DNA from: Entonaema liquescens
Lineage: Eukaryota; Ascomycota; Sordariomycetes; Xylariales; Xylariaceae
Reading direction: 5' to 3'
DNA: 64,000 nt
Assembly: GCA_902805475.1 (NCBI GenBank)
Contig: CADCSX010000012.1
Coordinates: 1,302,001 to 1,366,000, forward strand
The notes below the pieces were generated by a model, which worked only from the letters and a program-made list of their open reading frames with translations, did no database searches and was not told the DNA's origin. How positions within the stretch are numbered: the first letter of the stretch is position 1; each line of letters starts with the position of its first letter. This document shows, one piece after another, positions 23,076 to 34,887 of the stretch. Both the position numbers and the translations under genes were made by a program.

Positions 23076-23385
23076 CGAGCATCATAAACAATCGATAACG
23101 CGGGTTAACTGGTTGAATCCTTGTCAGATTGGACAGTTGGAGCAACTGGCCAATAATCAACGACCAAGTTGGGGATAGGGGGTGGTGATTGTAATGCAAG
23201 TAGGTGCGGTCAGCCTGGAATTATGGACGTAACCGTCCGATGAGCGCACACTTGTACTCACATCCTCCCGGCACAACCTCACAGTCCCTTCTCAGGGCTT
23301 TTTACGCCTCACATCAGTTGGGCGTATGTGCTCTATAGAGTTCCAGGTTGCTATTCCTATTTAACAGCTGAAAAGTTAATGAAAT

Positions 23386-25514
23386 ATGTTTCATCAACCA
23401 CAGCATTCCCAGCCTTCCCTCGAAGAATACGTCTATTATGCTTCTATCACGCGTAGGGAGGAGCGTGCCGCCGACGAGGAATTCCAGCGAGGAAGCGAAA
23501 CTATTAACTTAAAGTCTCTCGTAAAGAGTCGGTTTTCGAAAGGATCCACGGGACGACCAGTACGCCACGTCCGGGAAGCAAATGATGATAGTCAAAGGAC
23601 ATGTGCCGAACAATCAGCTGGAGATAATAGGGTTCTGGCTCCCGGACAGACAGTCGACGAGCTAGAATGGGAAGATGCGAGCCGCGCTGCGAGAATTGCC
23701 GAATGGGGGAATGTTGCCTACCTCATTGTTACTGATATATTGGGTCCATCTGCAGCACCGTAAGTATTTGAGATCAACCAGTACCATCCATTGACATTTT
23801 ATGCATTGGGTACCTACTAACATGACTCTTACCTATAGCTGGTCCTTCGCTCAGACGGGTTACGGTCCTGGCTTCGCCCTGTACACTGTTTTAGGGGTTC
23901 TCTCAGCCTATTCGGGTTGGATATTGTGGGATATTTTTATTCAGCTCGACTCTGACCGGTACCCAATTAGGAACTATGCCGACATATTCTTGAGGCTATT
24001 CGGTCCTGGAATGAAGCACTTCGTTAACGTTGCTCAGACTATTCAGTTGATCATGGTCTTAGGTATCGTGATACTCCTGAACGGGCAAGCCATCTCCCAG
24101 ATCTCCTATGGTATTAATGGGGATTCTAGGGGCCTTTGCTTCATTATATGCTTGCTGGTATTCACACTTGCAGGTTGTCTAGTCGGCCAGATTCGAACGC
24201 TTCAAAGACTAGGCTGGCTAGCACATGTTGCCGTATGGCTCAGCTTCCTTACACTTTTCATTCTGTGGGCTCGTCTCTTATAAATTTGAAAAGTGGTTGC
24301 TTACGATCCGTCTAGCATGGGCCTTGTGGCTCACTATCCGCCCAATTTTGATGCAGTAGCTGCCACATTCGGCCCGCAGTGGAAGCCGGGGCCTATACGG
24401 ACGTTTGCAGGCACACCTCCTGATGAATTTTTAACAGGTGGCACTGGATGGTTAGTGATACCGTTCTTACTATCTCCTTGCGTGGAGAGAACTTACTGAT
24501 ATGGCTTTAGTAAGTACATCATGACAGGACAAGGACCGGTTGAAGTAAGGTAATCATCTAATCAAACCACACAGTTATTGCGACCATCAACGGGTTAAAC
24601 CAAGTGATGCTCTGCTATGGCGGTACTGCATTGTTCACATTCTTCCTAGCGGAAATGAGACACCCGCTTGATTTCTGGAAAAGCCTTTTCGTAGCCCAAA
24701 CAGTCATATATGTTGTGTATGTGGTGTTCGGCATGTATGTATACCACTGGCACGGACAGTTTACATATTCTCCAGCAATACAAGGCATATCCGACCATAT
24801 ATGGCAGATGGCACTCAACGCGATCAACCTTGTTACAGGCCTAATTACGTGTGGATTGTACGGTACGTTATTGCCCATATCATATTAATTGGCTTTATAG
24901 CAGGTCTAACTTAAAGCCTGATGTTAGCAAATATCGGGCTCAAAATCACGTATATCGAGCTTCTTGAACCGTTGCTACACTTCCCACCATTAACGTCGTG
25001 GGCCGGAAAAGTCTGGTAAGTCGGGCTCAGGGGATGCTATCCTTGACCTACTCTTTGAGAACGAATAAATATTTTGGTAATAATATAACTTCTAACCACA
25101 AGAGTTCATAGGTGGGCCTGCCTAATGCCCTTATACTGGTCGATTGGTTTCATCGTAGGGGCGGCCATCCCTCAGCTTGTCTCTATTTCTAGCCTTACCG
25201 CCGCGATATTTTCAGGGGGGTTTACATATATTCTCCCCACCTTAGCAGGTATAGTATTCCGGGTTCGAATGGATTCCACCTTAGAAACTGAGCGTTTCGA
25301 GCCGATGTCTCAAATCACCACGCATAAGGATAAAGGCTTCTCAAGGTATTATCGGGGCTTTATGAAGCGACCTATGTTGAACTTGTTTAATGCCATTTAT
25401 CTTATTGGAGGCCTTGTAGGGTGCGGACTTGGATGTTACGCTGCTATTCACCAACTCTCATTTGCATTTAGAACTGGTATTGCTACGAGCTTCACCTGCG
25501 TGAGCCCGGTCTAG
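23386..25514 (+). pseudogene. AAAP-family amino-acid transporter with in-frame stops
   Basis: Amino acid/auxin permease-type transporter, expected at the plasma membrane or vacuole. Exon 1 (23386-23761) is a hydrophilic N-tail ending TDILGPSAA. Exon 2 (from 23842) carries WSFAQTGYGPGFALY and several membrane helices. Later exons encode the AEMRHPLDFWKS block, LYANIGLKITYIELL, WWACLMPLYWSIGF and a tail ending FTCVSPV at 25514. Most introns are canonical (for example 24864-24929 and 25018-25110, approximately). However, stops TAA (24281-24283) and TGA (24287-24289) interrupt the frame between FLTLFIL and VVAYDPSS. A further TGA near 24497 precedes the next intron. The frame is unchanged across the stops, so single-base errors cannot explain them. 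I read it as a recent pseudogene; a very unusual intron is the alternative. Confidence 0.7.
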
Positions 25515-26319
25515 GGCGAGCCATCAAGCACGCTACGAGAAAATCTGGATTTTGTTAGTCGCATGGAAGAGCAGTATCTGGGACCAAAACTCAATTTCAA
25601 CACAGCGACACTACCAAACTGTCTACTAGCCCTACTTACCTTAATTTATCATTTATTCAAGGTCTTCTGAAGACTTGTAGATCTTAGTGGCAAAAAGGGG
25701 CTCCCATATAACTCCAAAGTCAACTGCACAAAGCTCCCTTGCAAATAACACACTAAGACGTTGCGAAAAATCATGATTTTATACACAAAATGGGTGGCTA
25801 TATACAGCACCCAAATATGATTACAAACGTCTATTCTGAGACGTCTCGGAATGTCATCAACTACGCCGTGGCCCACCACAACCATCGCGTGTAAACGTAA
25901 CCATGCAGCCCTTATAGCCTCTCTAGCGGTCGTTTCATTCCTAATTGTACATGATTTTCGCGGGTTCCCAATTATCGCCTTTCGAACGGGACAGAGCTCA
26001 ACCTCGCGTGAGCTCAAATGCCAGGGCTTGTCAAATAATAACCCGGAACCGATGTGTGCGAAAAGAGTCTATAATAATGATTTTGTTCATGCAGAACCCA
26101 ACCTGCCCGGCGTCGACTGTGCCTTGTATAGGAGCACAAAAACGCTCGTCAAGGCAGTTAAGAAAAACGGTGGAACTGCACGGGGTCTCCAGCACACCAG
26201 TTCTGCAACTATGGTTTGAGTCCTGGTGCTGGATTATTGAGATCGTGTATTAAGGGCGCGGAGGCGGGAGAGGGGAGCTTCTGTGCGGAAAGTCATCCAA
26301 ATATGGCAGAGATGGAGAC
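25515..26319. other. Intergenic, convergent 3' ends
   Basis: Lies between the transporter (+) and TOM40 (-). A 122-codon plus-strand frame (25851-26219) contains one hydrophobic stretch but no recognisable features; I do not call it. Confidence 0.5.
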
Positions 26320-27511
26320 TTAAAAGGGGATGTTAGGAGACGCCTGAGCACCAAGAGCTTCTTGTTGTTCCTGCAATTCATCACCGCCAGCTTCGATGCT
26401 GATTCCAAGGCCAACCTTGGCGGATTGCTAAAAGCAGTTAGAGAGGAGATTGTAAGTCCAGAATCTTCAAATTAAACTTACTGTAAAGTGGTCGACATCA
26501 GCGCAGAAGGACATCATGACAGGTGGTGCGACGCGCTTCTCCAATATGCAGCCTAGTTTACCCTTGGAATCAACCTGCGCTCGGAACGTCGACATACGGA
26601 AATCGTATTTAACACCAACAGATGTAAGTCCCTCCTTTTGCAGACTACCTCCCATCAGACCTCCGGGGCCGGGAGCTACCTGGAGAGTCATATCGACACC
26701 GGCTTGAACCTTGTCTGACAGTCTCCGCCAGTACGTTGTGTTGAGGGCGCCTTGCGCATGGATCTGAGCAGTTGCAATCCAATCGTCGGACTTATACTTT
26801 GCGCAATATGACAGGGCAGACTCGGGGGTTGATTGAGCGCAGCGCGTTGCCATACGGCCTCGATACCCAAGGCAAGTTTGCGAGTAACCGACTGAAGATG
26901 GCTTAGGATGTAGATACCAGTCAAACCACCCTCAAGATAGGAGGGATTCAGCATCTTGAGGGAGGAGGTGAAGTCGCTACCAGTGTACTCGTGCTCAATT
27001 GAGGCCATATCCTGTGCGCCTATGGAAAATTGCGTCTTGGTAACAAACGCAGAGTTCCAGCGGTAGTTGAATCGCGTTGATAATATGCCACTATTATCCA
27101 TGCTTCCTTGGAGGAATACCTATGGCAAAAGAGATTACATGTTAACTTAACATCCGCCTCAGGATAATAGAGGGGTCCAACTAACCTTGTTCGTACCAAA
27201 AGTCCTGCAAAAGCATAAGGATTCTGATGCTCGCCCATCGCAAACTGATGCGAGACCTGGAACAGAGGCGATAAGCTAACGGCCTTTGTTAGGTCTGCTC
27301 TTATGCCCGTGTGCATATAGTTGGCGAGAGAAACTTCGCGCTGAACCTCCTTTGCGATAGTTTCGACGGTGCCGGGATTGGATAAGCCAAGCCTGGCTCG
27401 TCGCTCGGAAAACGACTTGTATACATCGGAAACTGCATTGGCTAGAGGGTTCGAGGTTAAAAAGCCTAAGGGCAAGGGCCCAGAGGGTTGCGACTCGAGG
27501 CTGAATGCCAT
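26320..27511 (-). CDS. TOM40: Mitochondrial import receptor channel TOM40, one apparent 1-bp deletion
   Basis: Beta-barrel pore of the TOM complex in the mitochondrial outer membrane, the general entry gate for preproteins. Exons on minus are 27511-27197, 27119-26482 and 26427-26320. Recognisable blocks are [87 protein letters not shown] and [10 protein letters not shown]. In exon 2 the frame breaks after [12 protein letters not shown]6 run read as C5 (plus strand 26824-26828) is the simplest cause: adding one C gives [12 protein letters not shown] and keeps the splice phase, for 353 residues. The start was chosen at MAFSLE because conserved sequence begins soon after; the upstream in-frame Met at 27583 adds an unconserved tail. 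Divergent from PFK-2. Confidence 0.95.
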
Positions 27512-28508
27512 GGTGGAAGCAGAGGTGTCAGGGCGAACTGACGTCTTTGATAAGAAATGACGACAGAAGATGCGGCGAGGCACAGCTCAAAAAAAAAGAC
27601 TCGCAGGTTCAAATTTTTGATAAATATGCGGACCGGAGGAGGAATAATTGCTTCACAACGGCTACCCAGCTTCCCGAGTCTGCGAGCTGCCGACAATTGG
27701 GTTGAGTCGTCGTTTTTTGATTAGCTTGCAGAGGTGTCAAAGAAAGAAAAAAGATTCTTGGGGCAGTTGGCTGTAAGATCAAGATCCCTGGTAGGTGAAG
27801 TCTCCATTTTCGTCAACGGAATAATCCTTGTGCCGCTCTAAAAACCTTAACAATTGCTTGCGGGCTTACCTAAACCTACCAGACCTACCAGACCTACCTG
27901 CACACCTACCTTTGTAGGGCTATGTACGGATTACCATGGTACAAGGTTCAGTCACATGGATGCAGATAAACAGGTACGTACTTTCCCTGTGACGTACATG
28001 TACCTAACAAAAGTTGCGTCACCCGTTTCTCCCCGTCCTTACGTAAATTTCACGGTCTGGGTCTCAGCCGACTTATTCAGATCAATGCCTTCTGAAAGAG
28101 TTTCTAAAGCTCACATATGCATGAGTGATCCGCTTTCTTCTTCTGATTGTGAAGGATCAACACGTTCCATATCCTAAAAGCTTGTTTCGCGCCTGGTGCA
28201 GCTTCTTATACGTGTATCTAACTTCCCTCAGCACAAGCCTTACCACAAATCTACATCTGTTCCGATCTTTTATTTGATTCCCTAACTCTCAACTCTTTTT
28301 GCTCAAGACCCATATTTTCTATATTTATGGACAAAAAGGTAGCAATCTACCCCTAGCTCTGCTTATGGATGTGTCCTATGGCAACCAAGTCTTATTAAAC
28401 GATTAGCCCTCATTCCATCCCCTGAGCTAGTAATATCTCATCTAGTCGAGGCGACATTTGATAGCTTAGACAACCAAGAACGACTATCGAACCAAGGTGT
28501 TTTCATCA
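27512..28508. promoter_or_regulatory. Divergent TOM40 / PFK-2 intergenic region
   Basis: About 1 kb between two divergently transcribed core genes. A short imperfect tandem repeat of ACCTACCAG units lies at about 27875-27912. No additional coding exon is visible. Confidence 0.5.
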
Positions 28509-30700
28509 TGGATACATTACTGTAAGTACAACATATACTCACCCCGTGATTTGACGTTTGGGTGCATCTGCGATGTGACGGAATCCTTGAGCTATTATTC
28601 CAGGGTAATAGGATGGATAGGTAGTTGCTTTGCTGCTTTCGTGGGGGTGGGTGTATGCTCTACATTTACCCCAGTCCCTTAAATATTATCATCGGGAGCA
28701 TCGCTTTAGGGGAAACCCTCTTTGGGTCGGATAGAATCTGGTTCCCGTTAGTTTCGCAGTTTATACACCCTAACCACTATCATATATTTCTCCTGTTTTT
28801 TTTTCGTCCTTTCCGAAGAATATGAGGCGCGAGGTTCTGTTTGGCATAATTATGATGCCAAGAAAAGCCCGATACTAACTGTAATAGTACTGCGGATATC
28901 GCCGCCAATGCTCCGAGGTACCGGCGTAAGAGCAGCACCTTTATCGATGGTATCCACGATGTCCCGGAAGATGGTGACAGGGCCCCGGCCCAGCTATATA
29001 GTACTATGTCGGGGAGACTGTTTCACTCTGGCCGTATCGCCATTGTCATGGTGGGACTTCCTGCTCGAGGCAAGACGTAAGTCTCAACTTTATCTATATA
29101 GGTTACGCAGGCGCTGATACTCTTATAGCCATATTGCTGTCTCATTAGCACGATATCTACAATGGTATGCTAGCTGCTCTTGTTCTTCGAGTATGGTCTC
29201 ATATGTTTTAGGTTAGGTGTAAAGACGCGGATTTTTCACCTTGGAGACTACCGTCGAGCTACTGTCGGCCAAGGTGGTCATGTGCCAGAGGACTATTTCT
29301 ACCCTAACGCGTCGCCGTCTTCAATCGTCTTGCGCCAGAAAATCCTTAAAAAATGCCGTGAAGACATTTACGGTTGGCTCAACCATGAGAATGGCCAGGT
29401 AGCAATATACGACGCAGTGAATCCTACTGCAAGCGGTCGTCGCTCATTAGCCAAAGAGTTTGCCAAGCACGACGTCCAGGTAAGGCCTTATTTATAGAAG
29501 TTTTCTCCTGCAAATATTAATGTTAACGATGTGGCAGACTCTGTTCCTCGAATCCTACGTTGACGACGATAACCTCCTTCGAGAGAATGCGCGTAATGTT
29601 AAGATTGGATCCCCCGATGTATGGAACCTAAATGTCTTTCTTTATTCAAGTACGACTAACATACGCAGTTTGCCAATATGGATCCAGATGAGGCTGCAAA
29701 GCTATACCTCACACGGATGGAGACTAAGATACCGACATTCGAAACTATGGACGAAAAGGAGCTGAATTACATCAAAATGATAAACGCAGGCCAGAAGTTC
29801 TTCTACAACAACGTATCCTTTAATTACCTCTCGCATCGTATTGTCTTCTACCTGACCAACACCCACATTAAGTCTCGGGCAACGTTCTTCGTTCGGCCCG
29901 GTACTGCCACAGAAGAGGAAAGTTATAAAGCAGATCCGCCCTTGTCGGAAGAGGGTGAGAAATATGCTAGAGTGATGACAGAGACGGTGATCAAACATCG
30001 GGAGCAAGAACGAGCCACGCGGATCGCAGAAGGAGGGTCTGATCAACCGCTACGCCCATTAACAGTATGGTGCTCGACACGTATGCGCACTATGCAAACG
30101 GCGGATGTGTTTAAGGAGCTCGGATACAAGGTTCGCCAACGAAGTCAAATGGCCCAAATCAACCCAGGTGTTTGCGAAAGACTGAGCGAACGGGCTATCC
30201 GCCGTCTCTACCCGGAAGAAGTGGAAAAGCATGAACTTGATCCTTATCACCACCGTTATCCACGAGCCGAATCTTACCACGACCTCGCCGTACGACTTGA
30301 GCCCATTATTCTAGAGCTCGAACGTGAGCAAAACGACCTACTGATCATTGCTCACGAGAGCGTGCTACGAGTCCTTTATGCGTATCTTATGCATTGTAGC
30401 ACTATGGATATTCCTAATCTCAAGTTCCCGCGAAACGAAATTATTGAGGTTATTCCGGGCGCGTACCAGAATGATGCCAAGCGTATTCATATCCCAGGTC
30501 TCGATCCCAAAACTGTCCCTGGTTCTCCCGAGGACATACGCATCCCTGTACCGGATAGTGATGTTACTACCCCAGCACCGCTTCCAGGTGGTGGTCTCTC
30601 GGCACCCGCGGTACCTCCTATTACTATAGAGAAGCCGCCTGAGAAAGTGGTTAACACGGCAGCCGAAGCTGTCAGGGATAAGATCACAGATGAGGATTAG
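28509..30700 (+). CDS. 6-phosphofructo-2-kinase, bisphosphatase motif altered (RPG for RHG)
   Basis: Makes fructose 2,6-bisphosphate, the glycolysis activator and gluconeogenesis inhibitor, in the cytosol. Exons are 28509-28522, 28888-29076, 29129-29164, 29212-29479, 29538-29618 and 29669-30700; phases agree throughout, giving 539 residues. The 14-nt first exon (MDTL plus two bases) is inferred from its ATG, donor and phase. The P-loop is GLPARGKT (residues 61-68); LGDYRR and ANMDPDEAA follow in the kinase domain. The phosphatase half is present, with CSTRMRTMQTA and HESVLR (His425). However, the residue that should be the phospho-accepting His is Pro273 (FFVRPGTAT), so hydrolase activity is not expected, as in yeast Pfk26-type enzymes where that His is replaced. 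The tail of about 80 residues is Pro-rich. Confidence 0.93.
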
Positions 30701-31611
30701 ACCGTGTTGAGATTCAGTATAGATGCCCATAGAAACATGAGGTACTTCATACCAATGTACTAAGCTGTTCAAGCTCAACACTGGGTAAAGCTATGATGCG
30801 AAGCCTATTCATCAACGGATGACTATATGATTCTCTGAGTATGGGCTACTATATTGCTACGACTGTATAACATCGAAGAAGCGGTGGGTAGTAAAAGCAA
30901 AGGACATCGGTACTCTCCAAGAAGAAGGCCCCCGACTCGCGTCGGGATTTAGCACTTAGGAAATAGCATTCCCGGGTATTGGCTACATACCTAATGTTGA
31001 ATTAAATGCTGTGTAATGAGTAACCGTGGAATACATTGTGATAGAAATCGCCTCTACCTATGTAGAAGATACGTTAAAAAGAGTGCCCCTTTCCAAGTGT
31101 AATAGATAATATTCTGATAGTACATGTAATGTACATTAAGCAGGTGGGTACCTCTTAATGTACGGATCCGTACTTCAGAGCTAAAAATGAAAGGTACATG
31201 TACATTGTATTGGAAGTGGGTCTACAAGTGCAAGGTGACGGACGCATAGGCCAATCCTTAGGTACCTAACTCTAACATCAGCCCCGCTGGCCAGGGTCAA
31301 GACAACCTTAAAACAGACAATTAACCTTAGCAGCTTTCGTGTCGCATGTCGACGACAACTCTTATAGCAATGGCTCATCATCTAAAGTAACTCGAGATCG
31401 AATTGTTTCGACATAACCGACGAGTAGACCCGACGTTTGCGATAGGTATTACTCTACCTAATTTATTAGACGGGTGCTAAACCTTACGAAACCTACGAAG
31501 TCACGAAGTCACGAAGTCACGAAGCCTACTAGCATGCTGAAGCGCCGTATGCCATAGTTTCGACCAGCAGCCCACTACAGTTCTTCCTTACCCGAATGTG
31601 TAGTCGCGACA
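30701..31611. other. Intergenic between PFK-2 and SEC8
   Basis: Both neighbours are on plus, so this is PFK-2 3' flank and SEC8 promoter/leader. It has a TAGGTACCTAAC palindrome near 31259-31270 and a short tandem repeat next to the SEC8 leader. No gene is seen. Confidence 0.5.
31494..31525. repeat. Short tandem repeat, unit ACGAAGTC
   Basis: Four 8-bp copies, the last incomplete, about 90 bp upstream of the SEC8 start codon and so probably within its leader or promoter. Confidence 0.8.
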
Positions 31612-34600
31612 ATGTCCAACCGGTACGGCGGATCATACCGCAATGGCAACGGCTACGGTTCCACCGGGAGACAAGACGATGAATATGATCCTTTCGGGGA
31701 TGGCTACACAAGCGATCGCTATGGTACTCCTCCTCAGCAGCTGAACCCCCGAAGAGCACCCCTCGAATCCGTTCGGAGTGCTGGCTACAGTTCTTCCACT
31801 TCTAGACTCCAGCGTACCAATGAATCAAATGCCGAGCGACAGATAGGCCAGGTACTTGAGCTTATCAAATCCGAATGGCCTGCAATGGTCAAGGACGATT
31901 GCATACCCGTCTCTCTAGCACTTCAGTTGCTGGATAATAGTTCCGTCGGCCGAGCACATGAATACAGAGGGTTCAAGAAGACACACCAATACTTGCAGGA
32001 CTCCCTCAAGAATATTGTACATGAACACCACCAAGGTTTCAACAGTTCTATTGGTACCTTTCATAAGATACAGGGAAGTATACAAACGTCCCAGAAACGC
32101 GTACGCGCCCTGAAAGAATCCTTAGCAGCGTCCAGAACGAGTCTCTGTGCAACAGATCCAGAGCTCAAGAAACTATATAAAACTTCACAGATGTATGACG
32201 ATGTTTTACAGACATTAAATGAACTAGAAGACCTACGGACAATACCGGACCAATTGGAGGCTAGGATATCAGAGAAACGCTTCCTAACTGCTGTCGAAGT
32301 CCTACAAAATGCACTGCGGAAACTGCGGAAACCAGAGCTCGACGATATTGGGGCTTTAAGTGATCTAAGAAGCTACCTCGCCAACCAGGAAACCGCTCTG
32401 ATGGATATTCTAATCGAAGAGCTACACGAGCACCTATACTTGAAGTCACCCTACTGCCAGGAACGATGGCAGAATTTAGCTAAAAATCAGGGCGCCTATA
32501 ATGAGAATTACACCGACCCAGGCATTCTTACACCATTTCATTTAATCCTAGATACGATGGATCTTGAACGCCCGGTGACCGAAGATCCTGCGAAGAACCC
32601 CGAAGCAGATACATTTTATTATATCAGCCTCGTCGTTGAGTCACTCAATAAGCTTGGCCGATTAGAGAGTGTCGTTGATACTCTGAAGCAGCGACTCCCC
32701 GTTGAGCTGTTTTCCATCGTGAACGAGACAATAAATGAAGTTGACCAGAGGCATCCTAGCTCTTTACGAGGTGGCTCAGGTAACGCACAAGGCCTGCACA
32801 TATATGGCAGCCGGGAGACTCAGATGCGCGCTGATGTCATATATGACTTATTATGGACATTATATGGTAAATTTGAGGCCATTGCAGAGGGGCATAGGGT
32901 TTTCCACGAGTCTATAAAGGCGCTCATCCGACGGGAAGGTGCCGGTAACAACAGCTCCCTCCTCGGGAGCTTTAAGGAGCTATGGAATTTATATCAAAAC
33001 GAAATACGCTCCCTTTTACACAATTACGTCACCACGGACGCAGACGTTTATCAATTTAACACTTCTCCTAGACAAGGCATGATGCTCAATGGCAATAAGG
33101 ACCCATCCAGGGAGCATTTGTTCAAGTTCTCCGAGGCAGATCCTAAATCTGTCGAAATGACTGCTGAATATGAGGCTTTGGATGGGATTATACGAGCTGC
33201 AGTCCCTGGTCTTACATCCGCATCACAAAAGAAACAGGCTGCGGATAAAAAATCAGCTGGGAAAGAGTCGAGGAGGAGTGCGTATACGGGGGCTTTTGAT
33301 AGCAGAAATGCACCTGGTTCTTACAAGTCGCTTGTAGAACCAAGCGTGTTTAACATGAGTCTTCTGTTACCGCCGACTCTGGTATTCCTACAACGCTTGA
33401 AAGCCATCGTCCCCCCAGGATCGGACTTGGCTGCAAGCACTCTGACATCCTTCCTTGATAATTTCCTGGTTAATGTTTTCCAACCACAATTGGACGAAAC
33501 TCTCAGCAAACTGAGCGATACAGTGTTTGGAGAAGTAGATTCGTTCCAACAGGACCCGACCTGGGGCTTGGTGGCGCGTCGTCCGGTCTTCAAAGGGACC
33601 ACCGCATTTTTTGCTGTTATTACCGCTTTTTGTCGAATGCTTGGAACAATTCCGCATGACCAGGCGCTTAGTTCTTTAATTATCTCACAGATGGCAAGAT
33701 ATTACGAAAGATGTTTTGCGTGGTTCAAGTCACTTGTTGCCAAAGCGCAGGAAGTCACTACAATTCCACAGCCGTTGCGATACTCCGCAGAGCTGGCTAC
33801 TGGGGACGGAGAAATACAGGAAACGGTCAAAAAGCTCTGGACTTCGGACAGTCTTGACCATGCGTTAATAGAAAAAGAAGTTGCATTACTTATCATGCAC
33901 GCTAATGGGCGATCCCTTGGGCCAAGCGATATTATACAAGATCGCGATGTTATCTCGTCTCTGTGCCTTCTATACACCAGCATGAAATGGCTCTCGGTTA
34001 GGATTGTTAGCCTGCGACATATTACCCGATTTGACACGGATTCATCTCAGCCAACCTTACCGAAGAACCAGAATCGCCGGTGGACTCTTCTGAATGATCC
34101 TAGCAAGGCTAATGGTGAGGATCAAGGCCCTGTATACCTACCAATGACGCAGGAAACTGTCCAGTAAGTTCTTTAAGCTCTCTTACTATCTCTACCGCGG
34201 TTATCTAACTTGCTATTTTCTAGGTCATTTGATAGTATAGTATCCTCTTATGAGGATTTCGCTGGTACAGTACTTCTCACGCTACATATGGAAATTCGAT
34301 GTCGTATTATTCAATCCCTTAGGGTAGCACTTTCTCCTGAAACGGCACCATACGTGCTAGGCGAGCAGGAGATCAAGGAACCCGACCCGCCGGTTCTATC
34401 ATTGAATTCCGAACTGGTCGCGTACGATGAGACGATTGTACGCTTTCTCCGTGATAAGGAAACTGCGTTTGTGCGGACAGGCCTTGGCCTACTCATCAAC
34501 ACATATCTAGTATCTAACGCTCTCGCTACGCAACCTATGAACTTGCGCGGGTGCGAGCGAATGCAGCTCAACATCCTTGTTCTTCAGCAGAACCTTAAGA

Positions 34601-34887
34601 ATATCGAGGCTGGCGTGGATCTCTCACGAGCGGCAAATTACTACAGCTTATTCCAAGACGGCCCAGACGAAATCGTCGAAAAGGCCAAGCGCGACAAGGA
34701 GCGCGAAGCAAACGGTGGATCCCCCTTACCGGAGGCTGAGAGGTTCACTTACGATGAGCTCAAGGCTCTCGTTGAACTATGCTACAGCGAGCAGCTTGCC
34801 GACCCAGAAAGGGGTGTTGCTGCGGCTGCCAAGAGGAAGATGGGCGAGAAAGTGTTGGCGCTGAGCGAGTTCATGTGGCAGAGTTAA
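31612..34887 (+). CDS. SEC8: Exocyst complex component SEC8
   Basis: Subunit of the octameric exocyst that tethers secretory vesicles to the plasma membrane at hyphal tips. Exons are 31612-34163 and 34224-34887, with a 60-bp intron joining CA|G; 1071 residues, normal for fungal Sec8. A Gly/Tyr/Asn-rich disordered N-tail (about 70 residues) is followed by the conserved Sec8 N-terminal region (residues ~80-220), with FNSSIGTFHKIQGSIQTSQ, RVRALKESL and heptad-like helices. Next come the helical-bundle rods, for example RSYLANQETALMDILIEELH. The second exon carries the conserved C-terminal rod beginning SFDSIVSSYEDFAGT. No frameshifts were found. Confidence 0.92.

Noticed and set aside
24250..24300. 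Short intron that would remove the TAA and TGA of the transporter
   Set aside because: The only GT...AG choices give introns under 30 bp and shift the frame.
27854..28177. 107-codon frame in the TOM40/PFK-2 spacer
   Set aside because: Contains the ACCTACCAG repeat and no protein-like pattern.
31529..31759. 76-codon frame antisense to the SEC8 start
   Set aside because: Overlaps the conserved SEC8 first exon and has no features of its own.
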